From a bacterium (GTDB taxonomy: Bacteria; Planctomycetota; UBA1135; GCA-002686595), in the NCBI GenBank assembly GCA_030426785.1, contig JAUHXY010000007.1, positions 1-38,795 of the forward strand: 38,795 bases of DNA, given 5' to 3'. Positions 16,238 to 24,636 of the stretch are shown here, piece after piece. Positions within the stretch are counted from its first letter, which is position 1, and each line of letters opens with the position of its first letter. A program made the translations under genes and the position numbers. Under the pieces are notes generated by a model, which was given only the letters and a program-made list of their open reading frames with translations, did no database searches and was not told the origin of the DNA.

Positions 16238-17530
16238 CTACTCCACGGTTTCGCCGTCTTTGGCGGGACCTTCGGAAGTCAAGGGACGCACCCCGGCCGC
16301 CTCGAGTCGCGCGATGCGCTCAGGCACGTCGCGGAAGTCGGGGAAGAGCTCTTCGACCTGCATGAGCACCGTCAAACGCTCGGCGTCGGATTTGGCCGCG
16401 TTCAAGCCGCCATACAGCTCAAGGGCCTTTTGCACGCGCGTGCGCAGTTTGGCTTGCCGGTTTTGGGCCTCTTCGAATTTGGGATACTGCAACAACAAGC
16501 TTTCGTAGGCCTGAATGGCCTCTTCGAACCGCAAGTCGTTTTCCAGGTTGACCGCCGCATCGAACTGCGCTTGGCGGCGCGCGCTTTCGAGCTGCTCTAG
16601 CTTGAGGACCGTCGCTTCCTGTTGCTGCAAGGTGAGTTCCTGAGCTTCTTCGAAGAAGTTTTCGGCCTTTTGGAACTCGGCACGCGTCAACGCCCCCTGG
16701 CCCCGGTTCAGCAGCTCGGAGACCTCCGCTTCACGTCCAGCTCGCACGGATCCTTCGCGGGCCTCGGCGTTGTCCGGGTTTTCGCGCAAGGCGGCTTGGT
16801 ATTCGGAGCGAGCGGCAAAGTACAGCTGTTCCTCTTCCAGCTTCTTCGCCCAAGCCGTGCGCTCGGCCGAGAGCGCCTTGTCGACTTTTTGCGAGCGACG
16901 CCGCAGACGATCATCTTCGTCGCGGTACTTGCGCACGTAGCCAAAGCGGTTGGCCGCGATGGTGTACTCCGCTTCGACCATCGCAGCGACGCCCTGGTCG
17001 TAGTACTGGCTCGCTTTGTTCTCCCGACGCGCCAACTGCTCGTCGAGGGCGGCCAAGGCCTGGGTGGCCAAGGGGAAGCCCGGCAGCACGCTGAGGGCTT
17101 CGCTGTACCGCCGCCAAGCCTGTTGGAATTCCTCGTTGGCCATGAACTCCAGGCCTTCGTTCGTCAGGCGGGTGGCGAGCTTCTTTTGGGTCTTGCCGAG
17201 CCAGCGTTGGGCGGCGCCGTGGTCGGGGTCGAGGGCGAGGGCCTCCTGAAAGTGCTGGAGAGCGAAGCGATCCTGGTCGTCAAACGTCGCTCGGCGTCCC
17301 TTTTCCAGCAGGTAGGCCACCGAAGCGTAGCGGTGCAGGTCCTCGTAGGGCTTGCTGACCGGGTCCTGCTCGGTGTATCGCGCCGCCGTTTGGACCGCCT
17401 CAGCGAACTCGCCGTGCTGGATCAAAAAAAGCACTTCCTCGCGGGGCGTGCGGTCGGCTTGAGGGGCCATGCAGCCGCTCAAGAGGAGCAAGGGGGCCAC
17501 CAGGGGCCCTACGGTGCGGGGATGGAGCAT
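16238..17530 (-). CDS. TPR lipoprotein
   Basis: A 430-residue predicted lipoprotein. The signal segment VGPLVAPLLLLSGC gives a lipobox LSGC with Cys at about residue 20. The rest is helical with many TPR-like repeats: GEFAEAVQTAARY, ALQHFQEALALDPDHGAAQ, EFQQAWRRYSEALSVLPG, YTIAANRFGYVRKY, YFAARSEYQAALRENPDNAEA, EFQKAENFFEEAQEL and RFEEAIQAYESLLLQYPKFEEA. Parts are rich in Glu, Lys and Arg and could be coiled coil. No enzymatic motif is present; TPR lipoproteins usually scaffold envelope complexes. It lies between the GT9 gene (convergent, 18 bases) and the lptG gene (upstream on the same strand, 112 bases with a hairpin terminator), so it is probably its own unit. The start has a C/T-rich leader. 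Confidence 0.83.
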   Translation of the reverse strand: MLHPRTVGPLVAPLLLLSGCMAPQADRTPREEVLFLIQHGEFAEAVQTAARYTEQDPVSKPYEDLHRYASVAYLLEKGRRATFDDQDRFALQHFQEALALDPDHGAAQRWLGKTQKKLATRLTNEGLEFMANEEFQQAWRRYSEALSVLPGFPLATQALAALDEQLARRENKASQYYDQGVAAMVEAEYTIAANRFGYVRKYRDEDDRLRRRSQKVDKALSAERTAWAKKLEEEQLYFAARSEYQAALRENPDNAEAREGSVRAGREAEVSELLNRGQGALTRAEFQKAENFFEEAQELTLQQQEATVLKLEQLESARRQAQFDAAVNLENDLRFEEAIQAYESLLLQYPKFEEAQNRQAKLRTRVQKALELYGGLNAAKSDAERLTVLMQVEELFPDFRDVPERIARLEAAGVRPLTSEGPAKDGETVE

Positions 17531-17616
17531 TGCAGAGGGTGGGACGACTCGGGCGCGCCCATCTTCCCCGCCAATTCGCTGGGATGCAATCGCGCAGGGG
17601 GCCGGAATTAGGCTCT

Positions 17617-17638
17617 GGCGGCCCTCACCAGGGCCGCC
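17617..17638 (-). terminator. Perfect hairpin downstream of lptG
   Basis: GGCGGCCCT-CACC-AGGGCCGCC: a perfect 9-base-pair stem with a 4-base loop, just five bases past the lptG stop. No strong T-tract follows on the minus strand. By position it probably ends the lptF-lptG transcript or insulates the TPR lipoprotein gene. Confidence 0.6.
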
Positions 17639-17642
17639 GCGC

Positions 17643-18746
17643 CTAGGTCTTGATCCCGTCGGTCAGCGCGATCCCGAGGCTGCCCACCACCAAAACCGGA
17701 ATCCACCCGGCCAGGATCGGGGATAAGCCGCCGTTGAGACCAAGGTTGCGGAATACGAAGTCGACCGCGAAGTAGAACAGGCAGAACATGCCGCCTAGAG
17801 CCATGCGCTCCGAACCCTTGCCCCGTTCGTACTGAAACAGCATGGGCAGCCCCACCAGCAGGAGCACCACGTTGGCCAAGGGGAAGGTCAACAGATAGTG
17901 CCAGAGGGTGTTGTAGGCGGAATCCTCCGGCTCGCGGTTCATCAACTCCTGGACTTCAGAGAACGACAGGTCGAGGGGGTTTTTGGCCCGCACGTAGGTC
18001 ATCACCAGGTCCGGCGTGAAACCGAAGCCGTCGAGGAACTCCACGGGCTGCACTTGGATTTCCTGGTTGCCGACGATGCGCCGCTCGCCCCCCACCAAAC
18101 GCAAGCGTTGCTGGTCCTCGGTCCAAAAAGCCGAGTCCGCCGTGATGCTGACCTTGTTTTGTTCGGTTTGCACGGTGGCGGAGAGGGCTTCGATGCGCGG
18201 AGGCTTCGCGTCCGGGTAGACCCTTTCCAAAAACACCATGGAACCCGATAAGTCGTGCACGGCGACCTCCTCCAGCACGCGCTCCTCGCCGGGGTTTTCG
18301 AGCTGGTAGAGCAGCGCATCGCGCTTGTCCGCCACCTTGGAAACCACGAGCTCCCGCAGCCCGAACATGGCGCCGGCCAACAGCAAACCACACAAGAAGA
18401 TCGGCACCAAGAGCCGGTGCACCGACAGCCCGCCGGACAACACCGGGGTGACCTCGTTCTTCTTGAGCAAGCGATTGACCGTAAACATGCCCGCCAAGAG
18501 GGTGATGAACGGAGCCACCTCCAAGAACAGGAAGGGCAGCTTGAGCAGGTAGTACCGTACGAGCACCGCCGTGGAAGCGGTCGCTCCGTTGGGAGCCGGC
18601 TCGAGGTAGTCGTCCAGGTTGCTGGTCAGGTCCATGATCAGGAACAAGCCAAGCAACAGGAACAGCGCCGTGCAGTAGGAGCCTACGAAGTGGCTGATCA
18701 CGTAGCGGTCCAGGCGACCGAAGAGGGGCAAGCGGCGGCGGATCAT
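17643..18746 (-). CDS. lptG: LptG-type lipopolysaccharide export permease
   Basis: A 367-residue inner-membrane permease of the LptF/LptG (YjgP/YjgQ) family, part of the LptB2FG ABC transporter that extracts lipopolysaccharide from the inner membrane. It starts LDRYVISHFVGSYCTALFLLLG, followed by MDLTSNLDDYLE, the LptG-like pattern. Six membrane segments are expected: three N-terminal (about residues 17-130) and three C-terminal (about 275-360), with a periplasmic beta-jellyroll domain between. The ATG at 18746 overlaps the stop of the upstream lptF (ATGA), with a GGAGGG upstream. A longer open frame reaching 18809 lies within lptF and is rejected. LptG versus LptF labels are based on sequence style and gene order. 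lptA, lptB and lptC are not in this window. Confidence 0.85.
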   Translation of the reverse strand: MIRRRLPLFGRLDRYVISHFVGSYCTALFLLLGLFLIMDLTSNLDDYLEPAPNGATASTAVLVRYYLLKLPFLFLEVAPFITLLAGMFTVNRLLKKNEVTPVLSGGLSVHRLLVPIFLCGLLLAGAMFGLRELVVSKVADKRDALLYQLENPGEERVLEEVAVHDLSGSMVFLERVYPDAKPPRIEALSATVQTEQNKVSITADSAFWTEDQQRLRLVGGERRIVGNQEIQVQPVEFLDGFGFTPDLVMTYVRAKNPLDLSFSEVQELMNREPEDSAYNTLWHYLLTFPLANVVLLLVGLPMLFQYERGKGSERMALGGMFCLFYFAVDFVFRNLGLNGGLSPILAGWIPVLVVGSLGIALTDGIKT

Positions 18747-19822
18747 CGCTTGAGGGCCCTCCACAACATGACGATCGCGATGAGCGAACCGACGACGGGC
18801 ACCGCCCAAGCGCCCACCCAGGGTTCCACGGTGCCCGAGCGGCCTAGTTCCCGGCCCAGGCGCACAGCAAAGATGTAGTACAAAAGGCCGTAACCCACGG
18901 CGACCGCCAGAGCCCCCAGCTGCGTACCGCGGCGCAAGACGAGCCCTGTCGGGGCCCCGACGCCCAGGAATACCAGGAAAATGGCAGCCATGGACTTGCG
19001 GTACTCCAGATCGAACAACATCGAGATGCGCCGGTCCTCGTCCTCGATGCCGGCCGCGAGCTCCGCTTCGATTTCGGGGTTGGTCATGTAGCGCGCGCGG
19101 GTACCGTGGTCCTGCTTCGTCCCCACCAGTTTCTCCAAGGGGATGCCGAAAGAGGAGCGCTCATTGCGCGCCACGGTGCCGTTGGCCGCTTGCACCATCT
19201 CATAGTTGTAGAGGTCCCCCCGGAACATGTCCCCCTCGGTGCGGATGTAGACCTTTTCGGCGAAGATGTCGACTTTGGAGCGCCCCTCGTCATCGGGCTT
19301 GCGAATGTAGACGTCGTACAGGATGTTCTGGTCGTCCGGGTCTCGCCAGCGAGCGTTCAAGAAGAAGTCTTCGAACTGCAGCGTCGTACGACCCGGCTGC
19401 AGGTTGTGTAGGGACGACGTAGCCGCCGCCATCAGCAAGGAGCGTTGCCGCTTTTTGGCCAAGGGCAACTCGTAGGAAACCATCCAATAGGTGGCCGCGC
19501 CCAAAAAGAGGGCTACGACGACCCCCGGCAGCAACATTTTGAGGGGATGGAAGCCCGCCATCTGAATGGCGGTCCACTCCTTGTCCGCGGCCAAGCGCCC
19601 GTAGGTCGCCACCACCGCCAGGATGAAGCACACCGGCAAGGCGTAGGGCGCCAAGGTTTCCAACACCATGGGCACGTACATCAAGAGCACCTTGGCGTCC
19701 GCCAAGGGCATGCGATGCACCGTCGAAACCGCGATGCCCGGCAGCGCCACGAACAGAATGCCCCCGACCGCGAACAAGAGCGCGAGCACCAGTTGCTTGA
19801 AGATGTAGAGCTGAAGCTTCAC
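18743..19822 (-). CDS. lptF: LptF-type lipopolysaccharide export permease
   Basis: Partner permease to the adjacent lptG, translationally coupled by a 4-base overlap. It has three N-terminal membrane segments (LYIFKQLVLALLFAVGGILF; APYALPVCFILAVVATYGRL; MLLPGVVVALFLGAATYWM), a periplasmic domain with beta-strands (about residues 120-270), and three C-terminal segments (MAAIFLVFLGVGAP; LAVAVGYGLLYYIFAV; WVGAWAVPVVGSLIAIVML). The conserved GRLAADKEWTAIQMAG block after the second helix corresponds to the LptF cytoplasmic coupling region. Starts are uncertain: GTG at 19822 gives MKLQLYIFKQLV, typical for the family, while GTG at 19852 would add ten residues; neither has a good Shine-Dalgarno. Divergent from the Kdo-kinase-like gene. 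Confidence 0.83.
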   Translation of the reverse strand: MKLQLYIFKQLVLALLFAVGGILFVALPGIAVSTVHRMPLADAKVLLMYVPMVLETLAPYALPVCFILAVVATYGRLAADKEWTAIQMAGFHPLKMLLPGVVVALFLGAATYWMVSYELPLAKKRQRSLLMAAATSSLHNLQPGRTTLQFEDFFLNARWRDPDDQNILYDVYIRKPDDEGRSKVDIFAEKVYIRTEGDMFRGDLYNYEMVQAANGTVARNERSSFGIPLEKLVGTKQDHGTRARYMTNPEIEAELAAGIEDEDRRISMLFDLEYRKSMAAIFLVFLGVGAPTGLVLRRGTQLGALAVAVGYGLLYYIFAVRLGRELGRSGTVEPWVGAWAVPVVGSLIAIVMLWRALKR

Positions 19823-19981
19823 GAAAATCCCACGCGGGAGGTGCGCACGCACCCAAGCAGGCTTGCGTCTCCCCTCCCGAGCCGATCATTATCCCCGCAG
19901 CCCCGATCGAATGCCACCAACCAGCCCGGCTCCCCGCCGGGAACGGCACGGGCGGGAGTCGCCAGCCCGACCGAGGCACCC

Positions 19982-21316
19982 ATGCGCTACCATGGCCCCG
20001 TGCCTACGCCGGACCCTGCCCTGATCCTCAAGCGACGACCGAAGCGCACCGTCTATCGGGAAAACCATCCCGAACGTGGCACGGTGATCGTGAAGCGCTT
20101 CCACGCGCCCACCTGGTGGCAACGGCTCGGCGATCGCCATCGCGCCCAGCGAGAGGCGCGCGCGTTGCAGGAGTGGCACGCGCTCGGCTTGCCGGTCCCC
20201 TTTCCCGCCACGGTGCGGCGACAGGCGCGGCGTTGGGAATTGGTGCTGCCGGAACTCGACGGTGCACGCACCCTGCTGGAATGGTTGCAAGGAACCGCAA
20301 CCCTGCCCTTGTCCCGGGCCGCGTTGGCGCGCGAGGTGGGTCGCGTCCTCGCACAACTCGATCGCTCGGGCCGGCTGCAAGGGGATCCCCATCCCGGCAA
20401 TCTGTTGTTCGATCGTCGCGGCCACCCCTGGCTGATCGATCCAACCCCCGCGCCGGCCTTTTCGCAACGGGCCCAGCCCGATCGCGCTCGTTGGATCCGC
20501 TTGTGCGGGCAACTTCGCACGATCAGCACGCCGGGCTTTCGGGCGCTCGTCCTGCGCGCGTACGCCGAGCACGAAGGCCCCGCTCCGCTGCCGAGCGATC
20601 CCTTGCGGTGGGAAGCCGAAGCACGCGAACAGCGGCTCCGGGAACTCGGGAAGCGAGCTGATCGCTGGCTGCGCGAAAGCGGCGCGACCCACGCGACGCG
20701 GGCAGCGATCACCGCACGAGGCAGCGACGGCGCGAGTCCTGGGGGTCGCACGACCCGAACCAACGCTTCGAATTCTGCGGCGACCTGGAAACAGCTCTGG
20801 TGGCAATACGCCCTGTGCCAAGAGGCCGAAGTTCCGGCATGCGCGCCGGTGCGCGTCTCCCTGGGGCCCCAGATCGCGCTGGAGTCTCAGCCGCCGGCCG
20901 GCTGGCGTCGCTTGCAGGAGCCCCCGGCCCCCGCAGCGGCCGGACGATTCCTCGGCCGCTGGCACGACCGAGGTTTCGCCCCAGCGTTCCTGATTCCCGG
21001 CGGAGAAGCCATCGACTCCACGCAGCCCTATGCCCACAGCGCGCTTGGCATCGCCGGCGATGGAACGCTGTACGTGGACCCGGAAAGACTCACCATCCCG
21101 CGCCGGTGGCTCGCGGAGCGCGCAGGGCCGGCCGATCCGCTAGAGCAACCGCAAACGAATCCGTTCTGGTTTCCCTACCAGCAAGACGCGGATGCCTGGA
21201 AGGCCTTTCTCGAAGCCTTCGTGGAGGAACAGCACGCGCCGCGGGAGCTGCGTCAGCGTTTACGGCTCCACCTAACCCACCACGGAACGTCGCAACGGGC
21301 CGCCCGCCATGCCTGA
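19982..21316 (+). CDS. Kdo-kinase/WaaP-like protein, apparently kinase plus pseudokinase
   Basis: A 444-residue protein with a complete small kinase domain in its N-terminal half: ATP-binding Lys K38 (VIVKRF), Glu E58, catalytic loop GDPHPGN with D135 and N140, and metal-binding D153 in LIDP. This is the pattern of lipopolysaccharide Kdo/heptose kinases (WaaP/KdkA-like) and related RIO-type proteins. The C-terminal half (about residues 265-430) looks like a second WaaP-like domain: GRFLGRWHDRGFAPAFLI in place of the catalytic loop, then LGIAGDGTLYVDPERLTIPRRW resembling the DLxR...RRW segment. The HRD-type residues are missing, so it would be inactive. The ATG at 19982 precedes a reasonable domain start; upstream codons in frame run into lptF antisense. 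It overlaps the acyltransferase gene by 8 bases, so both probably act in lipid A or core modification. Confidence 0.75.
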   Translation: MRYHGPVPTPDPALILKRRPKRTVYRENHPERGTVIVKRFHAPTWWQRLGDRHRAQREARALQEWHALGLPVPFPATVRRQARRWELVLPELDGARTLLEWLQGTATLPLSRAALAREVGRVLAQLDRSGRLQGDPHPGNLLFDRRGHPWLIDPTPAPAFSQRAQPDRARWIRLCGQLRTISTPGFRALVLRAYAEHEGPAPLPSDPLRWEAEAREQRLRELGKRADRWLRESGATHATRAAITARGSDGASPGGRTTRTNASNSAATWKQLWWQYALCQEAEVPACAPVRVSLGPQIALESQPPAGWRRLQEPPAPAAAGRFLGRWHDRGFAPAFLIPGGEAIDSTQPYAHSALGIAGDGTLYVDPERLTIPRRWLAERAGPADPLEQPQTNPFWFPYQQDADAWKAFLEAFVEEQHAPRELRQRLRLHLTHHGTSQRAARHA

Positions 21317-22301
21317 GGAATCGGCGGTCCAGTCCTTCCCCTTGCGGCGACGGCTGCGAGCCGCATCTTGGAACGTAGCATCGCGCGGCTTGGCCAAGCT
21401 GCCGCGCTCTTGGGCGACCCGGATTCTCGCAGGTCCCGCCGCCATCGCACGCCACACCGGCCCCGGTCGCATAGCCGCCAACAACCTGGAACTCGCTCTG
21501 GGCGGAACCCATGACGCCGGAGAGCGGGCGCGCATCTTGCACGGCGTGTTTCGGCACGCTGCGGAGATCGCGGCGACCAGCGCATGGCTCGCGCACGCCC
21601 AACCGGCCCGCCGCGCAGCTTGGCTGCGGGATTCGGTCCGCGTCCATCCCTCCTTGGAGCACCTGCAAAACGCCTACGACCAAGGCCAAGGCGTGATCGT
21701 CGCCACCGCTCACCTCGGTCAATGGGACCTCTTGGCGGCTTCCCTCGCCCAACGCGGCTTTGTCGGTTCGGTCGTCGGCAACCACCGCAAGCGAGACCCC
21801 TCTGGAGAATGGTGGGTCGCCATGCGCCGGCACTACGGGGTGGAGACTTGGCCCCAGGACGTGGATCCCAAACAGCTTCTCAGGGAGCTGCGCTCAGGGC
21901 GCTTGCTGGGATTGTTGTGCGATTTGGAGGTGCGCCGGCTCGAAGGCGAGTTTGTCCCCCTGTTCGGGATCGACGCGCTGACCATGGGTGCGCCGGCGGC
22001 CCTGGCGCGCGCTTCGCGAGCACCGATCGTGCCGGTGCGCTGCGTGCGACTAGCTCCCGAAGACCGGCACTACACGCTGCTCGCCGATGAGCCGCTGCGC
22101 TTTGACCTCGCGGCAGCGCCCAAAGAAGAGCGCACTCGCATCCTGCGCGCTTTGAATGCCACCTTCGAGGGCTGGATCCGCGCTCATCCCGAGCAGTGGG
22201 CCTGGTACCAACCGCGCTGGCGCACGCGGCCTGGCGAGCGGGAGCACGTGCCGATCGCGGAGCGCCAACGGCGCGCGCGGGCGGGCGGCGAAACGTCCTA
22301 G
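21309..22301 (+). CDS. LpxL/HtrB-type lipid A acyltransferase
   Basis: A 330-residue acyltransferase of the late lipid A acyltransferase family (LpxL/LpxM/HtrB), which transfers a secondary acyl chain from acyl-ACP to a lipid A precursor at the inner membrane. The catalytic HxxxxD motif is H135-D140 in ATAHLGQWDLLA, preceded by the typical QGQGVIV. Later conserved blocks include VVGNHRKRDPSGEWW, the LLCDLEV stretch, GAPAALARASRAPIVPV and the C-terminal HPEQWAWYQPRWR, which matches the family PEQWxWxHRR motif. A weakly hydrophobic N-terminal segment is present. It overlaps the kinase gene by 8 bases (operon). It meets glpK head-on, with overlapping stop codons (CTAG at 22298-22301). Confidence 0.9.
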   Translation: MPEESAVQSFPLRRRLRAASWNVASRGLAKLPRSWATRILAGPAAIARHTGPGRIAANNLELALGGTHDAGERARILHGVFRHAAEIAATSAWLAHAQPARRAAWLRDSVRVHPSLEHLQNAYDQGQGVIVATAHLGQWDLLAASLAQRGFVGSVVGNHRKRDPSGEWWVAMRRHYGVETWPQDVDPKQLLRELRSGRLLGLLCDLEVRRLEGEFVPLFGIDALTMGAPAALARASRAPIVPVRCVRLAPEDRHYTLLADEPLRFDLAAAPKEERTRILRALNATFEGWIRAHPEQWAWYQPRWRTRPGEREHVPIAERQRRARAGGETS

Positions 22302-23782
22302 GCCGTCGGCCCGGGGCGCGTTTTGACCCGCCGCAGCGCATCGCCCCAGGCGGCGCGGATTTCGGCCACCTCCTCGCGAGGCATTTGCGGCTCAAAAACG
22401 GTCGCTCCCGGCGGCAGACCAGCGGCGGTGGGGTCCGCCTCCCACAGCCCAGCCCCCAAAGCCGCCAAAGCGCCGGCGCCTCGCGCCGTCGATTCGACGT
22501 CGGCCGGACGCACCACGCGGGCTTGCGCCAAATCGGCTTGCATCTGCATCAACAGGTCGTTGCGCACCGCCCCCCCATCGACGCGCAGGGTGTCCACCGG
22601 CAAACCGGTGCTGTCGCGCAAGAGCGTCACGATGTCCACGCACTGCAGCGCGATGCATTGCAGCGCCGCTCGTGCGATGTGGGACTTGTGGGTTCCACGG
22701 GTCATCCCGAGCAGCGCGGCGCGCGCGTCGGGATCCCAATGGGGCGCACCGAGTCCCGCGAAAGCGGGCACCAAAATCACACCGCCGGTATCGGGCACCT
22801 CGCGAGCCAAAGCCTCCGAATCCGGTGCCTGGGCGATCAAACCCAAACCGTCCCGCAACCATTGGATGACCGCGCCGCCAGCAAACACGGAGCCTTCCAC
22901 CGCGTAACACGGCTGCCCGTGGGCATCGAGCGCCAAGGTGGTCAACAACCCGCCAGCCGGTTCCCGGCGCTGGGTTCCGGTGTTGAGCACCAAGAAGCAA
23001 CCCGTGCCGTACGTGGTTTTGAAATCGCCTTCGGAGTAGCACGCTTGGCCAAACAGGGCCGCTTGCTGATCCCCCGCTAGGCCGAGAATGGGAGCTCGAC
23101 GGTCCCCGGGTAGGTGCGCGGTGCCCAAAGGTCCCACCGAGGGTCGCACTTCGCTCAAGCAATCCATGGGGACGCCAAACAACTCGCACAATTCCGCACT
23201 CCACTCCCGTCGCTCGATGTCGTAGAGCAGCGTGCGGCACGCGTTGGTCGGGTCGGTGACCCAGAGATTGTCGGGCCCCAGGGCTTGGATCACGAGGCTG
23301 TCGACGGTGACGAACACCAATCCGCCTTGCTCGGATTTCTCGGCCAATCCGGGCAAGTGGCTGCGCATCCACTCGATCTTGCTCGCGCTGAAATACGGAT
23401 CGAGCAATAAGCCGGTGAGTTGTTGCACGCGCTCTCCCAAGCCTTCGGCCTTGAGATCATCGCAACGCTTGTGGGTACGGCGGTCCTGCCAAACGATGCC
23501 TCGTCCGTAGGCTTCGCCCGAGTGACGGTCGAGGGCAAAAACCGTCTCGCGCTGGTTGGTGATGCCCACCGCAGCGATCGGACCATCCACCCCGCTGAGC
23601 AACTCCTGCAAGCTGACTTGCACCGCACGGCGGATGTCGTCCGCCTCGTGCTCGACCATACCCGGCGCTGGGAAGTGCTGAGGAAACTCGCGGTAGGCCC
23701 GGCGCAGAGGCACCAAAGCCTCGTCGTACAGCACCGCGGTCACGCCCGTAGTGCCCGCATCGAGCGCGATCAACTTGGCCAT
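22298..23782 (-). CDS. glpK: Glycerol kinase
   Basis: A 494-residue FGGY-family kinase of the expected GlpK length, converting glycerol and ATP to sn-glycerol 3-phosphate. Hallmarks: phosphate-binding DAGTTG (residues 8-13), GITNQRET, IVWQDRRT, YFSASKIEWM, then GLAGDQQAALFGQ, the KTTYGTGCF block, and DGGAVRNDLLMQMQAD near the end. The ATG at 23782 gives MAKLIALDAGTT, exactly the family N-terminus, with AAGGTGG upstream; longer in-frame openings do not fit. It lies downstream of a strong terminator for the sigma-factor operon, so it should have its own promoter in the roughly 90 bases before the ATG. No glpF or glpD is seen here. Glycerol 3-phosphate feeds phospholipid synthesis. Confidence 0.95.
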   Translation of the reverse strand: MAKLIALDAGTTGVTAVLYDEALVPLRRAYREFPQHFPAPGMVEHEADDIRRAVQVSLQELLSGVDGPIAAVGITNQRETVFALDRHSGEAYGRGIVWQDRRTHKRCDDLKAEGLGERVQQLTGLLLDPYFSASKIEWMRSHLPGLAEKSEQGGLVFVTVDSLVIQALGPDNLWVTDPTNACRTLLYDIERREWSAELCELFGVPMDCLSEVRPSVGPLGTAHLPGDRRAPILGLAGDQQAALFGQACYSEGDFKTTYGTGCFLVLNTGTQRREPAGGLLTTLALDAHGQPCYAVEGSVFAGGAVIQWLRDGLGLIAQAPDSEALAREVPDTGGVILVPAFAGLGAPHWDPDARAALLGMTRGTHKSHIARAALQCIALQCVDIVTLLRDSTGLPVDTLRVDGGAVRNDLLMQMQADLAQARVVRPADVESTARGAGALAALGAGLWEADPTAAGLPPGATVFEPQMPREEVAEIRAAWGDALRRVKTRPGPTA

Positions 23783-23872
23783 GGTCGCCACCTTGACGAT
23801 CGCGCCGGGCGCGGCGCAAGCGCGAAGCGCACGAACGGCGCCCGCCGCGCCGGATGTTGGACCCTGTTCCCC

Positions 23873-23912
23873 CAAAAACAACGCCGCGCGGCTCCCGAAG
23901 GGCCACGCGGCG
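23873..23912 (-). terminator. Intrinsic terminator of the sigma-factor operon
   Basis: On the minus strand: a 7-base-pair CGCCGCG/CGCGGCG stem extended by GGCCC-TTCG-GGAGCC with one bulged A, so the tip is a stable UUCG tetraloop, followed by TTGTTTTT. The hairpin is 23882-23912 and the T-rich tail 23873-23881. It lies 22 bases past the stop of the secreted protein gene and separates that operon from glpK. Confidence 0.88.
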
Positions 23913-23934
23913 GTGAGTAGGCGCCGTGAGAAGC

Positions 23935-24627
23935 CTAGTGCATGATCTGGTCGGCGATGAGGTAGCCGCCTTGGTGCGCGAAGCGCACGCTGGAGGCTTT
24001 GCCGGGCCACACGCGGGCGTGCAAGGTCAGGGGCGCGGTGCCCCACTGGTCGGGCAGTGCGCGGTTCAAATCCAGGGCTACGCCTTCCTGCGAAGCTTGG
24101 GCCGGCTGGCTGAACCATCCGTCCACTTGGGCCGCGTAGAACCACGGGGCCGGCGAGTCGGACTGCAGCGAGATGGTTACGGCGCCCGCGGCGACCAGCG
24201 CGGGATCGAGGGCGAGTTGCCCTTCACCGAACAAGCGCAGTTGCACCCGCTCTTCATCCAGCGCGGTCCACTCCAGGTAGCCGGTACCATTGGAGCCTTG
24301 CAGCACGTGGCGCAGCGAGGCGCCGGGCAAGGTCACCGTCAAGGTGGCGCGATCGCGCAGGGACTGGGTTTCCCAGGAGGGTCCACCCGGTTGGCTGTCC
24401 GGCCCGCTGAAGATGATCGGAAGGGTACCGATCGAATCGCCTCCGGAGAGGTACGCGTCGTTTTCCGGGCCATCCGGACCGTCGGGGCCGTCGGGGCCGC
24501 TTCCGGCCCACAGGTTCCATGAACCCAGGCCCACCAAGAGGGCAGCACCTGCGGCCCATTGCAGCGAAGTCATGACCCGTTGGATCGGGCTTCGATGGTT
24601 CAAAGGTTTCTTCCAGAGACTCAACAT
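23935..24627 (-). CDS. Membrane-anchored secreted protein with short GPD repeat
   Basis: A 230-residue protein that I do not recognise. A basic N-terminus (KKPLNHRSPIQR) precedes one hydrophobic segment (LQWAAGAALLVGLGSW, about residues 22-38), so it is exported and perhaps anchored by its N-terminus. The segment GPDGPDGPDGP follows (collagen-like but only three to four units). The remaining roughly 170 residues are rich in Gly, Ser, Leu and Ala with beta-strand patterns (RATLTVTLPGASL, GYLEWTALDEERVQLRLFG, AGAVTISLQSD, LTLHARVWPG), like an extracellular beta-sandwich. It is 9 bases downstream of the TPR/anti-sigma-like gene with a good AGGAGGA Shine-Dalgarno, and a strong terminator follows. 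It is therefore the third gene of the sigma-factor operon; a role as a regulated or sensing surface protein is only inference. Confidence 0.75.
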   Translation of the reverse strand: MLSLWKKPLNHRSPIQRVMTSLQWAAGAALLVGLGSWNLWAGSGPDGPDGPDGPENDAYLSGGDSIGTLPIIFSGPDSQPGGPSWETQSLRDRATLTVTLPGASLRHVLQGSNGTGYLEWTALDEERVQLRLFGEGQLALDPALVAAGAVTISLQSDSPAPWFYAAQVDGWFSQPAQASQEGVALDLNRALPDQWGTAPLTLHARVWPGKASSVRFAHQGGYLIADQIMH

Positions 24628-24636
24628 GTCGTCCTC

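Noticed and set aside
24460-24500. Collagen-like protein from the GPDGPDGPDGP segment
   Set aside because: Only three to four triplets; too short to form a collagen helix, so treated as a linker.
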